Of a stretch of 55,045 nucleotides of DNA, positions 41,062 through 48,855 are shown piece by piece. How positions within the stretch are numbered: position 1 is the stretch's first letter; every line of letters starts with the position of its first letter. Position numbers and translations under genes: made by a program. A model generated the notes under the pieces. The model was given only the letters and a program-made list of their open reading frames with translations, was not told where the DNA came from and did no database searches. Source of the DNA: a virus; IMG/VR virus record IMGVR_UViG_3300006790_001053, positions 1 through 55,045 of that record, one strand, 5' to 3'.

Positions 41062-41388
41062 ATGATTATTTATGTAGATATTGATGAGACCATTTGTAGT
41101 AAATCAGAAGATTTGGATTATAGTAAAGCAGAACCTTGGGTTGGTAGGATAGAATATATAAATGGGTTATATGATAAAGGTCACACCGTAATTTATTGGA
41201 CCGCTAGAGGTAGTGGGACAGGAAAGGATTGGTCAGAAGTGACCAAAACACAATTTCAAAAATGGGGAGTAAAATACCATGGCTTAAAATTTAAAAAACC
41301 AGTATACGATATTTTTATAGACGATAAAAATATAAATTCTTTAGATTGGGATAAATTTAAAGAAAAAACTTTATTTAATGATAAATAA
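41062..41388 (+). CDS. Small HAD-family phosphatase
   Basis: 108 residues. Motif I is YVDIDETIC (Asp 6 and 8), motif II is YWTARG at about residue 46, and motif III IDDKN at about 87, with intervening Lys residues that could serve as the HAD Lys. This compact cap-less type resembles phosphatases found in capsule and polysaccharide loci (DxDGTxC then xGHxIxxxTARG). In this operon it could dephosphorylate Kdo-8-phosphate, the job of KdsC, since KdsA is encoded just downstream. It starts three bases after the GT29 stop and its end overlaps the aldolase gene. Confidence 0.85.
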   Translation: MIIYVDIDETICSKSEDLDYSKAEPWVGRIEYINGLYDKGHTVIYWTARGSGTGKDWSEVTKTQFQKWGVKYHGLKFKKPVYDIFIDDKNINSLDWDKFKEKTLFNDK

Positions 41389-42325
41389 TAATTATAGTGA
41401 ATATATGAATTTTAATAAACCAGTATACCCACTATGCCCTTCTTTTGATAAAGAAGATAATTTCTCAATAGAGGTAGAATCTACTAAAAAATATATTAAA
41501 TTTTTAAGTGAAAATGGGGTTAACTCGATAATGACAACTGCTGGTACCTCACAATTTAATTTACTCTCAGTTGAAGAGACGCGTAAATTAAATCAGTGTT
41601 TATCTTATTTTGGTGGGAACAAAATAGTTGGTATCCCACCATTGTCTTTACAACATATTGGGGGGGAAATAAAATATTATAATAATTATTTTTCAGGTTT
41701 AGATAATGTTTTTTATCTAATATTATTTCCAGAAAGGTACTACACCAACGAACAAATTATAAAATATTTTAAACAAATAGATAGACTAAGTAATTTTCCT
41801 ATTCTAGCTCATGGTAACACATTAAAAAAAGGTTATGGTGGTACGTATATATATGAAAATGGTTTATTGAAAGGGTTGTCTAAAATACCTAAATTTATTG
41901 GTATAAAAGAAGAATCACCTACTATCGATTTCTCAATAAAAGAAATGTCTGATTTAAATTTAGAAATTATAGTTGCTGGTGGTAGTATGAGGAGGTTTTG
42001 GTGTTTAGAACCTTTCGGTGCTACTTCTTATTTGAGTGGGGTTGGTAGTTTTTTCCCTTCTCTAGAAGAATCTTTTTATGAACATTATAAAAAAAATGAA
42101 ATAGTTGAGGCTAAAAATATAATGTTGAATATAGAAAAACCTCTTTTTGATGTCTTCATGTCAATAGGTTGGCATGCTAGTATGAGGTTTACGTTACAAA
42201 AAATGGGTTTTATAAAAGACAATAGAGACCCTTTTATTGAAATTGGTGAAGAAGAAGAAAACAAAATTAATCATATAATAGAAAAAATTAAAAATTATGA
42301 AGACGTTTATTATAGGACCGTGTAG
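41378..42325 (+). CDS. DapA/NanA-family class I aldolase
   Basis: 315 residues. The (beta/alpha)8 family pattern is clear: VNSIMTTAGTSQFNLLSVEE near residue 47-65 (the GTTGE-like phosphate/carboxyl loop), then FIGIKEES near 175 with the Schiff-base Lys, and FGATSYLSGVGSFFPS near 210-226. The family includes dihydrodipicolinate synthase, N-acetylneuraminate lyase and keto-deoxy-sugar aldolases, all joining or splitting pyruvate and an aldehyde. Given KdsA, CMP-sugar and GT29 neighbours, an aldolase acting on a 3-deoxy-ulosonic acid is likely, but the substrate cannot be read from sequence. It overlaps the HAD gene by 11 and the kdsA gene by 29 bases. Confidence 0.85.
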   Translation: MINNNYSEYMNFNKPVYPLCPSFDKEDNFSIEVESTKKYIKFLSENGVNSIMTTAGTSQFNLLSVEETRKLNQCLSYFGGNKIVGIPPLSLQHIGGEIKYYNNYFSGLDNVFYLILFPERYYTNEQIIKYFKQIDRLSNFPILAHGNTLKKGYGGTYIYENGLLKGLSKIPKFIGIKEESPTIDFSIKEMSDLNLEIIVAGGSMRRFWCLEPFGATSYLSGVGSFFPSLEESFYEHYKKNEIVEAKNIMLNIEKPLFDVFMSIGWHASMRFTLQKMGFIKDNRDPFIEIGEEEENKINHIIEKIKNYEDVYYRTV

Positions 42326-43034
42326 TTTAGAAACATATGAATTATCTTATGAAGTATTAAAAAAAGTTCATCCATATATGGGTGAAAAAGATTTTTATTT
42401 TAAAGGTTCTTTTGACAAAGCAAACAGAAGTTCAATTACTGGTAAAAGAGGTCCAGGATTAGAAGAAGGATTAAACATTTTTAAACAATTAAAAAAAGAT
42501 TTTCCTGGGTTACAAACAACTACTGATGTACACGAAGTTCATCAAGTAGAGAAACTTAGTGAAGTTATTGATTTAATCCAAATACCCGCCTTTTTATGTA
42601 GACAAACAGATTTATTGGTGGAATCGGCTAAACATTTTAACAAGGTAAATATTAAGAAGGGACAGTGGATGTCACCACAAAACATGGTAAAAGGTGTAGA
42701 TAAACTAAAGACCACTAATTCCAATTGTGATGTTTGGGTGTGTGAAAGAGGTACAGCATTGGGTTATTCACAATTAATAGTAGATTTCGCATCTGTTGAT
42801 ATATTAAAAGAACATTTTGATAAGGTTATATTAGATTGTACACATTCCGCTCAATTAACAAAACCAAACGGTAGAATAGGTGGAAACCCAAAGTTAGCAG
42901 AGAGATACTTTAAAGCAGCAGAGATATTTGGGTATGATGGCGTATTTGTGGAAGCTCATCCAACACCTTCATTATCTTATTCAGACGCGGATTCAGTATT
43001 ACCATTAGATGTTATGGAAAATTTATTAAAATAA
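42297..43034 (+). CDS. kdsA: 3-deoxy-D-manno-octulosonate 8-phosphate synthase (KdsA)
   Basis: 245 residues. Strong KdsA motifs: FIIGPCSLE at residues 5-12 (PEP-binding), FKGSFDKANRSS near 36-46, RGPGLEEGL, IPAFLCRQTDLL near 99-110, INIKKGQWMSP-type segment VNIKKGQWMSP near 120-130, and DCTHSAQ near 180. The enzyme condenses phosphoenolpyruvate with arabinose-5-phosphate to Kdo-8-phosphate. Sialic acid synthase (NeuB) is excluded by length and by lack of the C-terminal antifreeze-like domain. CxxxC or CDxTHS metal residues suggest either class could bind metal. The gene overlaps the aldolase gene by 29 bases and the next gene by one. Confidence 0.95.
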   Translation: MKTFIIGPCSLETYELSYEVLKKVHPYMGEKDFYFKGSFDKANRSSITGKRGPGLEEGLNIFKQLKKDFPGLQTTTDVHEVHQVEKLSEVIDLIQIPAFLCRQTDLLVESAKHFNKVNIKKGQWMSPQNMVKGVDKLKTTNSNCDVWVCERGTALGYSQLIVDFASVDILKEHFDKVILDCTHSAQLTKPNGRIGGNPKLAERYFKAAEIFGYDGVFVEAHPTPSLSYSDADSVLPLDVMENLLK

Positions 43035-43690
43035 TGAAAATTTCTGTTTTAGGTGATAGTCACTGTAGAGTTTTTAGTAATACAAATGTATTTACACCTT
43101 TCTTTTTAGGACCTGGTAGTAAATTCAACCTAATACAAAACTCAAAAGGGATAAAAACAAAATTAAAAGGGTTATTAAAAGAGATAGGTAAAAAATATGA
43201 TTACAACATGTTAATATTTGGGGAACCTTCTTGTAGGTACCAAGTCAACAACGACCACTACATTTATAGTAAAAACTTTGAACGGTATGATGTCGTCAAC
43301 GAAGAACATCTAAAAACAATGGTAGATAGGTATGAAGATATCATTACCACTTTTAAAGATTATAATTTAATAGTTTGTGCACCAATATCTGTTTACACAC
43401 AATCTATTAAATTTTCTAATATATTCTCATCTAAAATTAAAAAAATTTGTGAAAAAAATAATATTCACTTTGTAGATATTAAAAAAGAAATTATAAACGA
43501 TGGTGGTTTTGTTGACGAAGATTATAAATCCGACCCAATACACGCATCACAAAAAGTATTAAAATTTATAGAAAAAAGTTTAAACGAAATAGATATTAAT
43601 ATAAAAATAGAAATAATTAAAACTGAAAGTTTTAAAGAAATAAAAAATAAATATAAATTTAATCAAAAATTCAATTGTTATGTATATTAA
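43034..43690 (+). CDS. SGNH/GDSL-type hydrolase-like protein
   Basis: 218 residues. Block I is ISVLGDSHCRVF (Ser at about residue 9), a block III-like segment FGEPSCRYQV is near 62, and block V DPIHAS is near 167 (Asp, His). The layout follows the minus-strand homologue at 8888-9586 (GDSHALHGW, FGEIDCR, GDFHL). In the operon of the CMP-sugar genes it may de-acylate or acylate the ulosonate or the glycan. The C-terminal 50 residues are Lys- and Ile-rich and unlike the family. It overlaps kdsA by one base and the methyltransferase by 11. Confidence 0.75.
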   Translation: MKISVLGDSHCRVFSNTNVFTPFFLGPGSKFNLIQNSKGIKTKLKGLLKEIGKKYDYNMLIFGEPSCRYQVNNDHYIYSKNFERYDVVNEEHLKTMVDRYEDIITTFKDYNLIVCAPISVYTQSIKFSNIFSSKIKKICEKNNIHFVDIKKEIINDGGFVDEDYKSDPIHASQKVLKFIEKSLNEIDINIKIEIIKTESFKEIKNKYKFNQKFNCYVY

Positions 43691-44315
43691 AAAGTTTTGG
43701 GAATCTGTATCTGAGGATTGGAGGCATTTCTCCAGTGGGCCTAAAAAAATGAAGGATAATAAAAAGAAATATATTATTAATAATGTTAACAACCATATAT
43801 TCTCAAAAATTAATAAAGATGAGATAGAAACCACGTTAGATTGGGGTTGTGGTGGTGGAATATTATCCAAAGAGATAAGTAAATTCTCTAAAGTAGGTAT
43901 TGTAGATCTAACTAAAACTAGTTTAGAGAATGCTAAAAAGTATTTAGGTGAAAAAAATTATCTTTTAGATATAGAGTTACCAAACGATATATCTGAATAT
44001 AGTTACGATGGACCTAAAGTTGACTTAGTTTTTTGTCACGCAGTTATCCAACATTTCCCCACAATAAATTATTTTGAAAAAGTTTTATCAGTGTGGGAAG
44101 ATATAAATCCTAAATATATTGCCATACAAATTAAATTAGATAATGAAACTAAAGAATGTAAAAATTACGAGAAAGAGTTTTTAAATGGTTTATTTTTTAG
44201 TGAGGATGATATCATAAAATATTTTAATGATATTAATTATAAAAATATAAGTATTGGATATAGTAAAACTTTAAATAATAAAATTAAGTTAGGTTACTAC
44301 GTTTTTAAAAAATAA
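43680..44315 (+). CDS. Class I SAM-dependent methyltransferase
   Basis: 211 residues. The SAM-binding motif I LDWGCGGGILSKEI is at about residues 53-66, followed by the acidic VGIVDLTKTSLENAKKYL (about 71-88), and motif with VDLVFCHAVIQHFP near 119-132 typical of small-molecule methylases. It is a single Rossmann domain. Lying inside the sugar operon next to the cytidylyltransferase, it likely O-methylates a sugar, which would be a tailoring step, but protein or lipid targets are possible. The gene overlaps its upstream neighbour by 11 bases and is followed after four bases by the cytidylyltransferase gene. Confidence 0.85.
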   Translation: MYIKKFWESVSEDWRHFSSGPKKMKDNKKKYIINNVNNHIFSKINKDEIETTLDWGCGGGILSKEISKFSKVGIVDLTKTSLENAKKYLGEKNYLLDIELPNDISEYSYDGPKVDLVFCHAVIQHFPTINYFEKVLSVWEDINPKYIAIQIKLDNETKECKNYEKEFLNGLFFSEDDIIKYFNDINYKNISIGYSKTLNNKIKLGYYVFKK

Positions 44316-44319
44316 AAAT

Positions 44320-45000
44320 ATGAAAAAATTATGTATTATACCAGCTAGGGGTGGTAGTAAAAGATTACCAAAAAAAAACATTAAATCTTTAAATGGTAAA
44401 CCACTAGTATTTTACACATTAGATTCAGTAATTAATTCAAAAGTTTTTGATAAAATTATTTTTACATCTGATGATAATGAAATATTAGATGTGGTTAGAT
44501 TAAATTATAGTATTAAAAATTTGAGTGTAGTTGAAAGACCAACCAATTTAGCTTCAGATACATCTAAGGTAATTGATACTGTTCTTCATTTTTTAGATGA
44601 TGATTACGAACAAACATGGTTAACGTTACCCACATCACCTTTAAAAATAGAAAAAGATTTTATTGATGCAGATAAGTTATTAACCAAGGAAGATGATTCG
44701 GTATTATCTTATACTGAAATGGAGTTTCCACCATCACTTGGGTTAGTTGTAAAAAACAATAATATCCTAGAGGATTATGACGAAACACAACCTTGGCAGA
44801 ACGGTAATTCTCGTTCACAAGACCACCCAACAATTTATAGACCTAATGGAGCTCTTTATGGTAGTTGGACACACAAACTAAAACATAATAAAAACTATTA
44901 CGTGGGTAGAACAAAAGGTTACTTTATGCCAAGAAATAGGTCAATAGACATCGACACCCAATTCGAATTTGATTTAGCAGAATTTATGTTAAAAAAATAA
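44320..45000 (+). CDS. CMP-sugar cytidylyltransferase (NeuA/PseF-type)
   Basis: 226 residues. The signature CIIPARGGSKRLPKKNIKSL with GKPLVFYTLDS at residues 5-35 is the CTP-binding loop of N-acylneuraminate cytidylyltransferases and relatives. Downstream FTSDDNEI, RPTNLASDTSKVIDTVLHFL near 75-95, and PNGALYGSW near 182 fit the NeuA pattern; the KdsB pattern (IPARxxSxRLPxK) shares part of this but normally lacks the LASD segment. The enzyme activates a sialic, legionaminic, pseudaminic or Kdo-type acid to its CMP form. It is the last gene of the operon, followed by AT-rich sequence and the phoH promoter. Confidence 0.9.
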   Translation: MKKLCIIPARGGSKRLPKKNIKSLNGKPLVFYTLDSVINSKVFDKIIFTSDDNEILDVVRLNYSIKNLSVVERPTNLASDTSKVIDTVLHFLDDDYEQTWLTLPTSPLKIEKDFIDADKLLTKEDDSVLSYTEMEFPPSLGLVVKNNNILEDYDETQPWQNGNSRSQDHPTIYRPNGALYGSWTHKLKHNKNYYVGRTKGYFMPRNRSIDIDTQFEFDLAEFMLKK

Positions 45001-45021
45001 TTTTTACTATATACTTTAGTT

Positions 45022-45036
45022 CTAAACCCGTATATT
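45022..45036 (+). promoter_or_regulatory. Candidate non-late promoter element before phoH
   Basis: CTAAACCCGTATATT, ending 28 bases before the ATG at 45065, a 13/15 match to the element before 34921 at identical spacing. The surrounding 64-base gap is otherwise AT-rich and holds no ORF. Confidence 0.4.
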
Positions 45037-45064
45037 ATTAATTATAATAAATTTTAATTAATAT

Positions 45065-45847
45065 ATGGCTAGAAGAAGAAACAAAAAGCTATCAGAAGAA
45101 GATTTTCAAGAGATACAAGAATTTGTATACAGAAAAAATCAAGAAGAGGATAAATTCCTAACCTCAACCTCAGTAAATTACAAGTGTAGAAACGAAAACC
45201 AAGGTAAACTAAGAGACTCAATTCGAAACAACGAAATAACTATTGTCTCTGGATTACCAGGTACTGGAAAAACTTATATCGCTTGTGCTGAAGCCCTTAA
45301 ATTGATAAAATCAAAACCAAGATATAAAAAAATATTGCTGGTTAAATCTATTACCCAACTAAGAGGAGAAGAACTAGGTTCCTTACCTGGTGATTTAAAT
45401 GAAAAGTTTGACCCTTACTTGGGTTCTTTCATAGATAATTTCGAGAAGATTATTGGTGAATCACTAACTAAAAAACTAAGAGAACTAGGTTTAATTAATA
45501 TTCAACCTTTAGCCTTTGTAAGGGGTAGAAGTATTGATAGCACAATTATAATTGTTGATGAGGCTCAAAATATTACTTTAGATAATATGAGAACACTTAT
45601 GACTCGTATCGGTGACAATTCAAAAATGGTTATTTTGGGTGATGTTAAACAAAAAGATTTGAGGAATAAGAAAGATAGTTCTTTAGAAGTTATCATAGAC
45701 AAATTTAATAATGTAGATAACTTTGGATGTGTGGAACTTAGAAACCCAAACGATGTGGTTAGAAACCCAATTATTAAAGTAATTGAAAGTGTCTTTGATG
45801 ACTTAGACGAAACTGTAAAAACTAAAAAAGGATTAATAAAAGGATAA
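45065..45847 (+). CDS. phoH: PhoH-family ATPase
   Basis: 260 residues. Walker A is VSGLPGTGKT near residue 63, Walker B is IIVDEAQNITLDNM near 163-172, and ILGDVKQKDLRNKKDSSLE follows near 195-215, as in phage PhoH proteins. A basic N-terminus (MARRRNKKL) and a C-terminal Lys-rich tail are present. PhoH is an ATPase, possibly RNA helicase-like, common in marine phages; its exact role is unresolved. It lacks the late motif and has the second-class element upstream, so it is probably expressed earlier. The next gene starts two bases after its stop. Confidence 0.95.
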   Translation: MARRRNKKLSEEDFQEIQEFVYRKNQEEDKFLTSTSVNYKCRNENQGKLRDSIRNNEITIVSGLPGTGKTYIACAEALKLIKSKPRYKKILLVKSITQLRGEELGSLPGDLNEKFDPYLGSFIDNFEKIIGESLTKKLRELGLINIQPLAFVRGRSIDSTIIIVDEAQNITLDNMRTLMTRIGDNSKMVILGDVKQKDLRNKKDSSLEVIIDKFNNVDNFGCVELRNPNDVVRNPIIKVIESVFDDLDETVKTKKGLIKG

Positions 45848-45849
45848 TT

Positions 45850-46527
45850 ATGAAGATAGGTGTATCAGTAGATGGTGTATTAAGAAACTTACTAAGTAAG
45901 ATAGAAGAAACACACACTAAATATTTCCCACCCCAAGAAGGTGAAAGTGAAATAGAAGTTTTAGATTATGATTTAGAAAAATGGTTAACTTTTCCAGAAG
46001 AAGAGGTTAAACAAAAAGAAATTGAGTTTAATCCAGATTTTGTTGAGGTAGAAGTTAAAGAAAAAGTAGACATCAAACTAGAAACAAAAAAAGAGAAAGT
46101 AACTATACAAGAATTTTTATATGAAAGATGTACTGTAGAGATTTTTGGTTACGCTGAAGAGTCTGTTAGTTCAGCAGTCGAAACTTTAAATCAATTAGTT
46201 ATTGATAACCCACAACACGAATTTATTATAATTAGTAGAGAGGGTGGAATGGCAATACCATCCACTTTTTTCTTTTTGGCTAAAACAAAATCTAGTTGTC
46301 CTAATATAAAGTTTGTGAAAGAATATTCAAAAGTATGGGATTATGTAGATGTTATGGTTACAGATCACCCAAAAATAATAGATACAAAACCTAATGGTAA
46401 AGTTAGTATTATAATCGACAAGGACTATAATAAAGATTTTAATCAAGATAAAATGAGGTTTAAAACTATTAAAGAAATTGACTCTGATGTCTTAAATAAG
46501 GTAGAGTCTATTTTAAATGATGATTAA
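45850..46527 (+). CDS. HAD-like protein lacking catalytic Asp
   Basis: 225 residues. The start MKIGVSVDGVLRNLLSKIEE parallels phage HAD-type proteins that begin MKIGIDIDGVLRD, but the nucleophile Asp is Ser (SVDG). Later EFIIISREGGMAIPSTFFFL and DYVDVMVTDHPKIIDTKP correspond to motifs II and III, and the usual DDNP is TDHP, so the second acidic pair is also altered. An acidic region of about 75 residues lies between (EEEVKQKEIEFNPDFVE). The fold seems kept and catalysis probably lost, suggesting a binding or regulatory role. It sits directly downstream of phoH. Confidence 0.7.
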   Translation: MKIGVSVDGVLRNLLSKIEETHTKYFPPQEGESEIEVLDYDLEKWLTFPEEEVKQKEIEFNPDFVEVEVKEKVDIKLETKKEKVTIQEFLYERCTVEIFGYAEESVSSAVETLNQLVIDNPQHEFIIISREGGMAIPSTFFFLAKTKSSCPNIKFVKEYSKVWDYVDVMVTDHPKIIDTKPNGKVSIIIDKDYNKDFNQDKMRFKTIKEIDSDVLNKVESILNDD

Positions 46528-46565
46528 GGGTTTACAAATATTAAAAATTGTTTAAATATAAAAAT

Positions 46566-46922
46566 ATGGATAGATTATTTAATATAGCTGGTGAAGAATA
46601 TTATTTGGATTTAGATAGAATATCTAATTTCTCAAAAATGGAACCTACTATAGATGAAATATTGGAAAGAAGAGAGATAGAAACTGTGTCTGGTGACACC
46701 AGAACGGAGTATGTCCAACATTTTCCCGATAATAATGGTGGTCAAATGATTGATGTTGTTAAATGGGAAACAGTTAGAGCTTTACTAGAATCTTTATTAC
46801 AAGAAAATGGTGTTATAGACGAATCTATGGGTTTTAGAAAATTGGAAGGTCAATTATCTATACCTTTTAGAATCGCCTTTAATACATTACTAAAAAATAA
46901 ATTAATAAGAAAAAATGGATAA
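46566..46922 (+). CDS. Hypothetical protein
   Basis: 118 residues from ATG at 46566 (MDRLFNIAGEEYYLDLDRIS); a TTG at 46548 in the same frame is not preferred. N-terminal half: strand-rich with EYYLDLDRISNF; middle: IETVSGDTRTEYVQHFPDN; C-terminal half: helical with WETVRALLESLLQENGVID and IPFRIAFNTLLKNKLI. Nothing catalytic seen. It overlaps the next glycosyltransferase gene by eight bases, so it may be translated jointly. No family recognised. Confidence 0.6.
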   Translation: MDRLFNIAGEEYYLDLDRISNFSKMEPTIDEILERREIETVSGDTRTEYVQHFPDNNGGQMIDVVKWETVRALLESLLQENGVIDESMGFRKLEGQLSIPFRIAFNTLLKNKLIRKNG

Positions 46923-48036
46923 TTTAAACACACAAGAAATTGTAGAAACATTAAAAACAAATCTAAAAAGACTTGAGGAGAAAGACTTCTCAATTTACTT
47001 TTTTGTGATTGACACAAACGGTGCTCCAACTGGAGCTGTTGCTAACATTTACGAACATGTAAAATTATTAACAGAGTTAGGTTATAACGCTCATATTTTA
47101 CACGAGAAAAATGAATACGCAACTAAACAAGTTGATTATATCAAATCTTGGTTAGGTGAAGAATATTCATCTTTATCACATGTATCGATAGAAGACAAGA
47201 CTGTTAAAATAAACATGACTGATATTATTATGGTACCAGAGTTATTCGCAAATGTAATGGAACAAACGGTAAACCTTCCTGGTAAAAGAGTTGTTTTCTG
47301 TCAGTCTTATGATTATATCACAGAAACATTACAACCAGGTAAAACTTGGTTAGACTACGGAATTACTGATTGTATTACAACTACTGAAAAACAAAAAGAG
47401 TATATCGATAACCTTTTCAATGAAAGAGTTAATACTAGAGTAGTACCAGTAGCCGTAGATAGTAGATTCACTAAAAATACTGAACCTAAGAAACCTATTG
47501 TGGCTATAATGACTAGAGACCAAAGAGACACTGTAAAGATATTCAAGAATTTCTACATCAAGTACCCACATTTAAAATGGATTACTTTCAGAGATATGCG
47601 TGGAATGAGTAAAGATGTTTTTGCGGAAGCATTAAAAGAGTCTTGTGTGGCTGTATGGGTAGACGATATCGCTGGATTTGGAACTTTCCCTATCGAGTCT
47701 ATGGCTTGTGGAACACCTGTAATCGGTAAACTACCAAACTTAGCAAATGGTTGGGTAACAGAAAAGAATGGTATTTGGGTAGATAATACGGTAATTATAC
47801 CAGATTTACTATCACAATATCTTCAGTCTTGGTTAGAAGACTCAGTACCATCAGATATCTTCTCAGAAATGGATGAAACGGTGGGTAATTTCACCACAAA
47901 TATCATGAGAGATTCTGTTGAGTCTGTATATACTGAATTATTCGAAAATAGAGAAAAAGAAATAAAAGAAACTTTAGCCAAATATGAGGTTGATAATGTA
48001 ACCACTGTTGGTGGTGGAGAAACAAAAAACAAATAA
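46915..48036 (+). CDS. Glycosyltransferase, GT-B / GT4-like
   Basis: 373 residues. An N-terminal half with IYFFVIDTNGAPTGAVANIYEHVKLLTELG (given by its parts GAPTGAVAN and VKLLTELG) resembles the acceptor-binding Rossmann domain; the C-terminal half has VPVAVDSRFT, PIVAIMTRDQRD and, near residue 255-275, GFGTFPIESMACGTPVIG, which is the diagnostic GT4 donor-binding segment with Glu and Gly. A charged C-terminal helix of about 40 residues follows. It overlaps the hypothetical gene before it by eight bases and is followed by a GT2 gene. Confidence 0.88.
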   Translation: MDNLNTQEIVETLKTNLKRLEEKDFSIYFFVIDTNGAPTGAVANIYEHVKLLTELGYNAHILHEKNEYATKQVDYIKSWLGEEYSSLSHVSIEDKTVKINMTDIIMVPELFANVMEQTVNLPGKRVVFCQSYDYITETLQPGKTWLDYGITDCITTTEKQKEYIDNLFNERVNTRVVPVAVDSRFTKNTEPKKPIVAIMTRDQRDTVKIFKNFYIKYPHLKWITFRDMRGMSKDVFAEALKESCVAVWVDDIAGFGTFPIESMACGTPVIGKLPNLANGWVTEKNGIWVDNTVIIPDLLSQYLQSWLEDSVPSDIFSEMDETVGNFTTNIMRDSVESVYTELFENREKEIKETLAKYEVDNVTTVGGGETKNK

Positions 48037-48039
48037 AAA

Positions 48040-48852
48040 ATGGAAACTAATTTAACGGTAATATTACCAATACTAACACTAGATGAAAAAGAAAAAGATT
48101 TATTCGCTAACGCTGTAAAAAGTATTGAGGACCAAAAAGTAAGTGTAGATAGACTATTGATAGTTGTTCCTAAAAATAGTGAAGCTAAGAAAACTTTAGA
48201 TTCTTATGACTTTACAGAAGAGATTAAGAATATAACAACAGTTGTTGAAAACGATGGTGAGACTGATTTCTGTAGCCAAGTTAATCTAGGAGTAGAAAAT
48301 TGTGAAACAGAATGGTTTTCTATTTTAGAATTAGATGATATATACTCAGCTATATGGTTCGATAATTTTGTAGAATATAGAGAACATTATAAAGAAGTTG
48401 ATTTGTTCCTACCAATCGTATTAGATGTTAATGATGAAAACAAATTCTTACACTTTAGTAACGAACCAGTTTGGGCTAGAGACTTTAGTGAAAAAATGGG
48501 ATATGTCGACTATGATTCATTATTAAACTTCCCTAACTTCCAATTATGTGGTTCAGTTGTTAGAACAGAATCATTTAAATCTGTTGGGGGTCTAAAATCG
48601 ACTGTTAAGATGTTTTTCAATTATGAATTTTTATTAAGAATGTCTTACTATGATATGAGTATGATGACCATACCAAAAATAGGTTATAAAAAATATAACA
48701 TGAGAGAGAATTCTTTATTTTGGAAATATAAAAACGATAAAGAATATTTCATGGACCCATTAGAGTCTAAATTTTGGTACAACACCTCAAAGAAAGAATG
48801 TTATTTTAAAAATGATAGAGGAATAAAATATGAGGAAGAAAATGTACAATAG
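48040..48852 (+). CDS. Glycosyltransferase, GT2-like
   Basis: 270 residues. METNLTVILPILTLDEKEKD begins the GT-A nucleotide-binding strand, AVKSIEDQKVSVDRLLIVVP follows, and the metal site is ILELDDIY near residue 104. A segment CGSVVRTESFKSVGGLKS (about 178-196) is the typical post-catalytic strand and turn. The central part lacks a canonical NxGxxxArN segment, so it is a divergent member. It is flanked by the GT4-like gene and the sigma factor gene within a few bases on each side. Confidence 0.85.
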   Translation: METNLTVILPILTLDEKEKDLFANAVKSIEDQKVSVDRLLIVVPKNSEAKKTLDSYDFTEEIKNITTVVENDGETDFCSQVNLGVENCETEWFSILELDDIYSAIWFDNFVEYREHYKEVDLFLPIVLDVNDENKFLHFSNEPVWARDFSEKMGYVDYDSLLNFPNFQLCGSVVRTESFKSVGGLKSTVKMFFNYEFLLRMSYYDMSMMTIPKIGYKKYNMRENSLFWKYKNDKEYFMDPLESKFWYNTSKKECYFKNDRGIKYEEENVQ

Positions 48853-48855
48853 GAG

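Noticed and set aside
42297-43034. Reading kdsA as sialic acid synthase (neuB)
   Set aside because: Length and motifs (FKGSFDKANRSS, RGPGLEEGL) are those of KdsA, and the C-terminal antifreeze-like domain of NeuB is missing.
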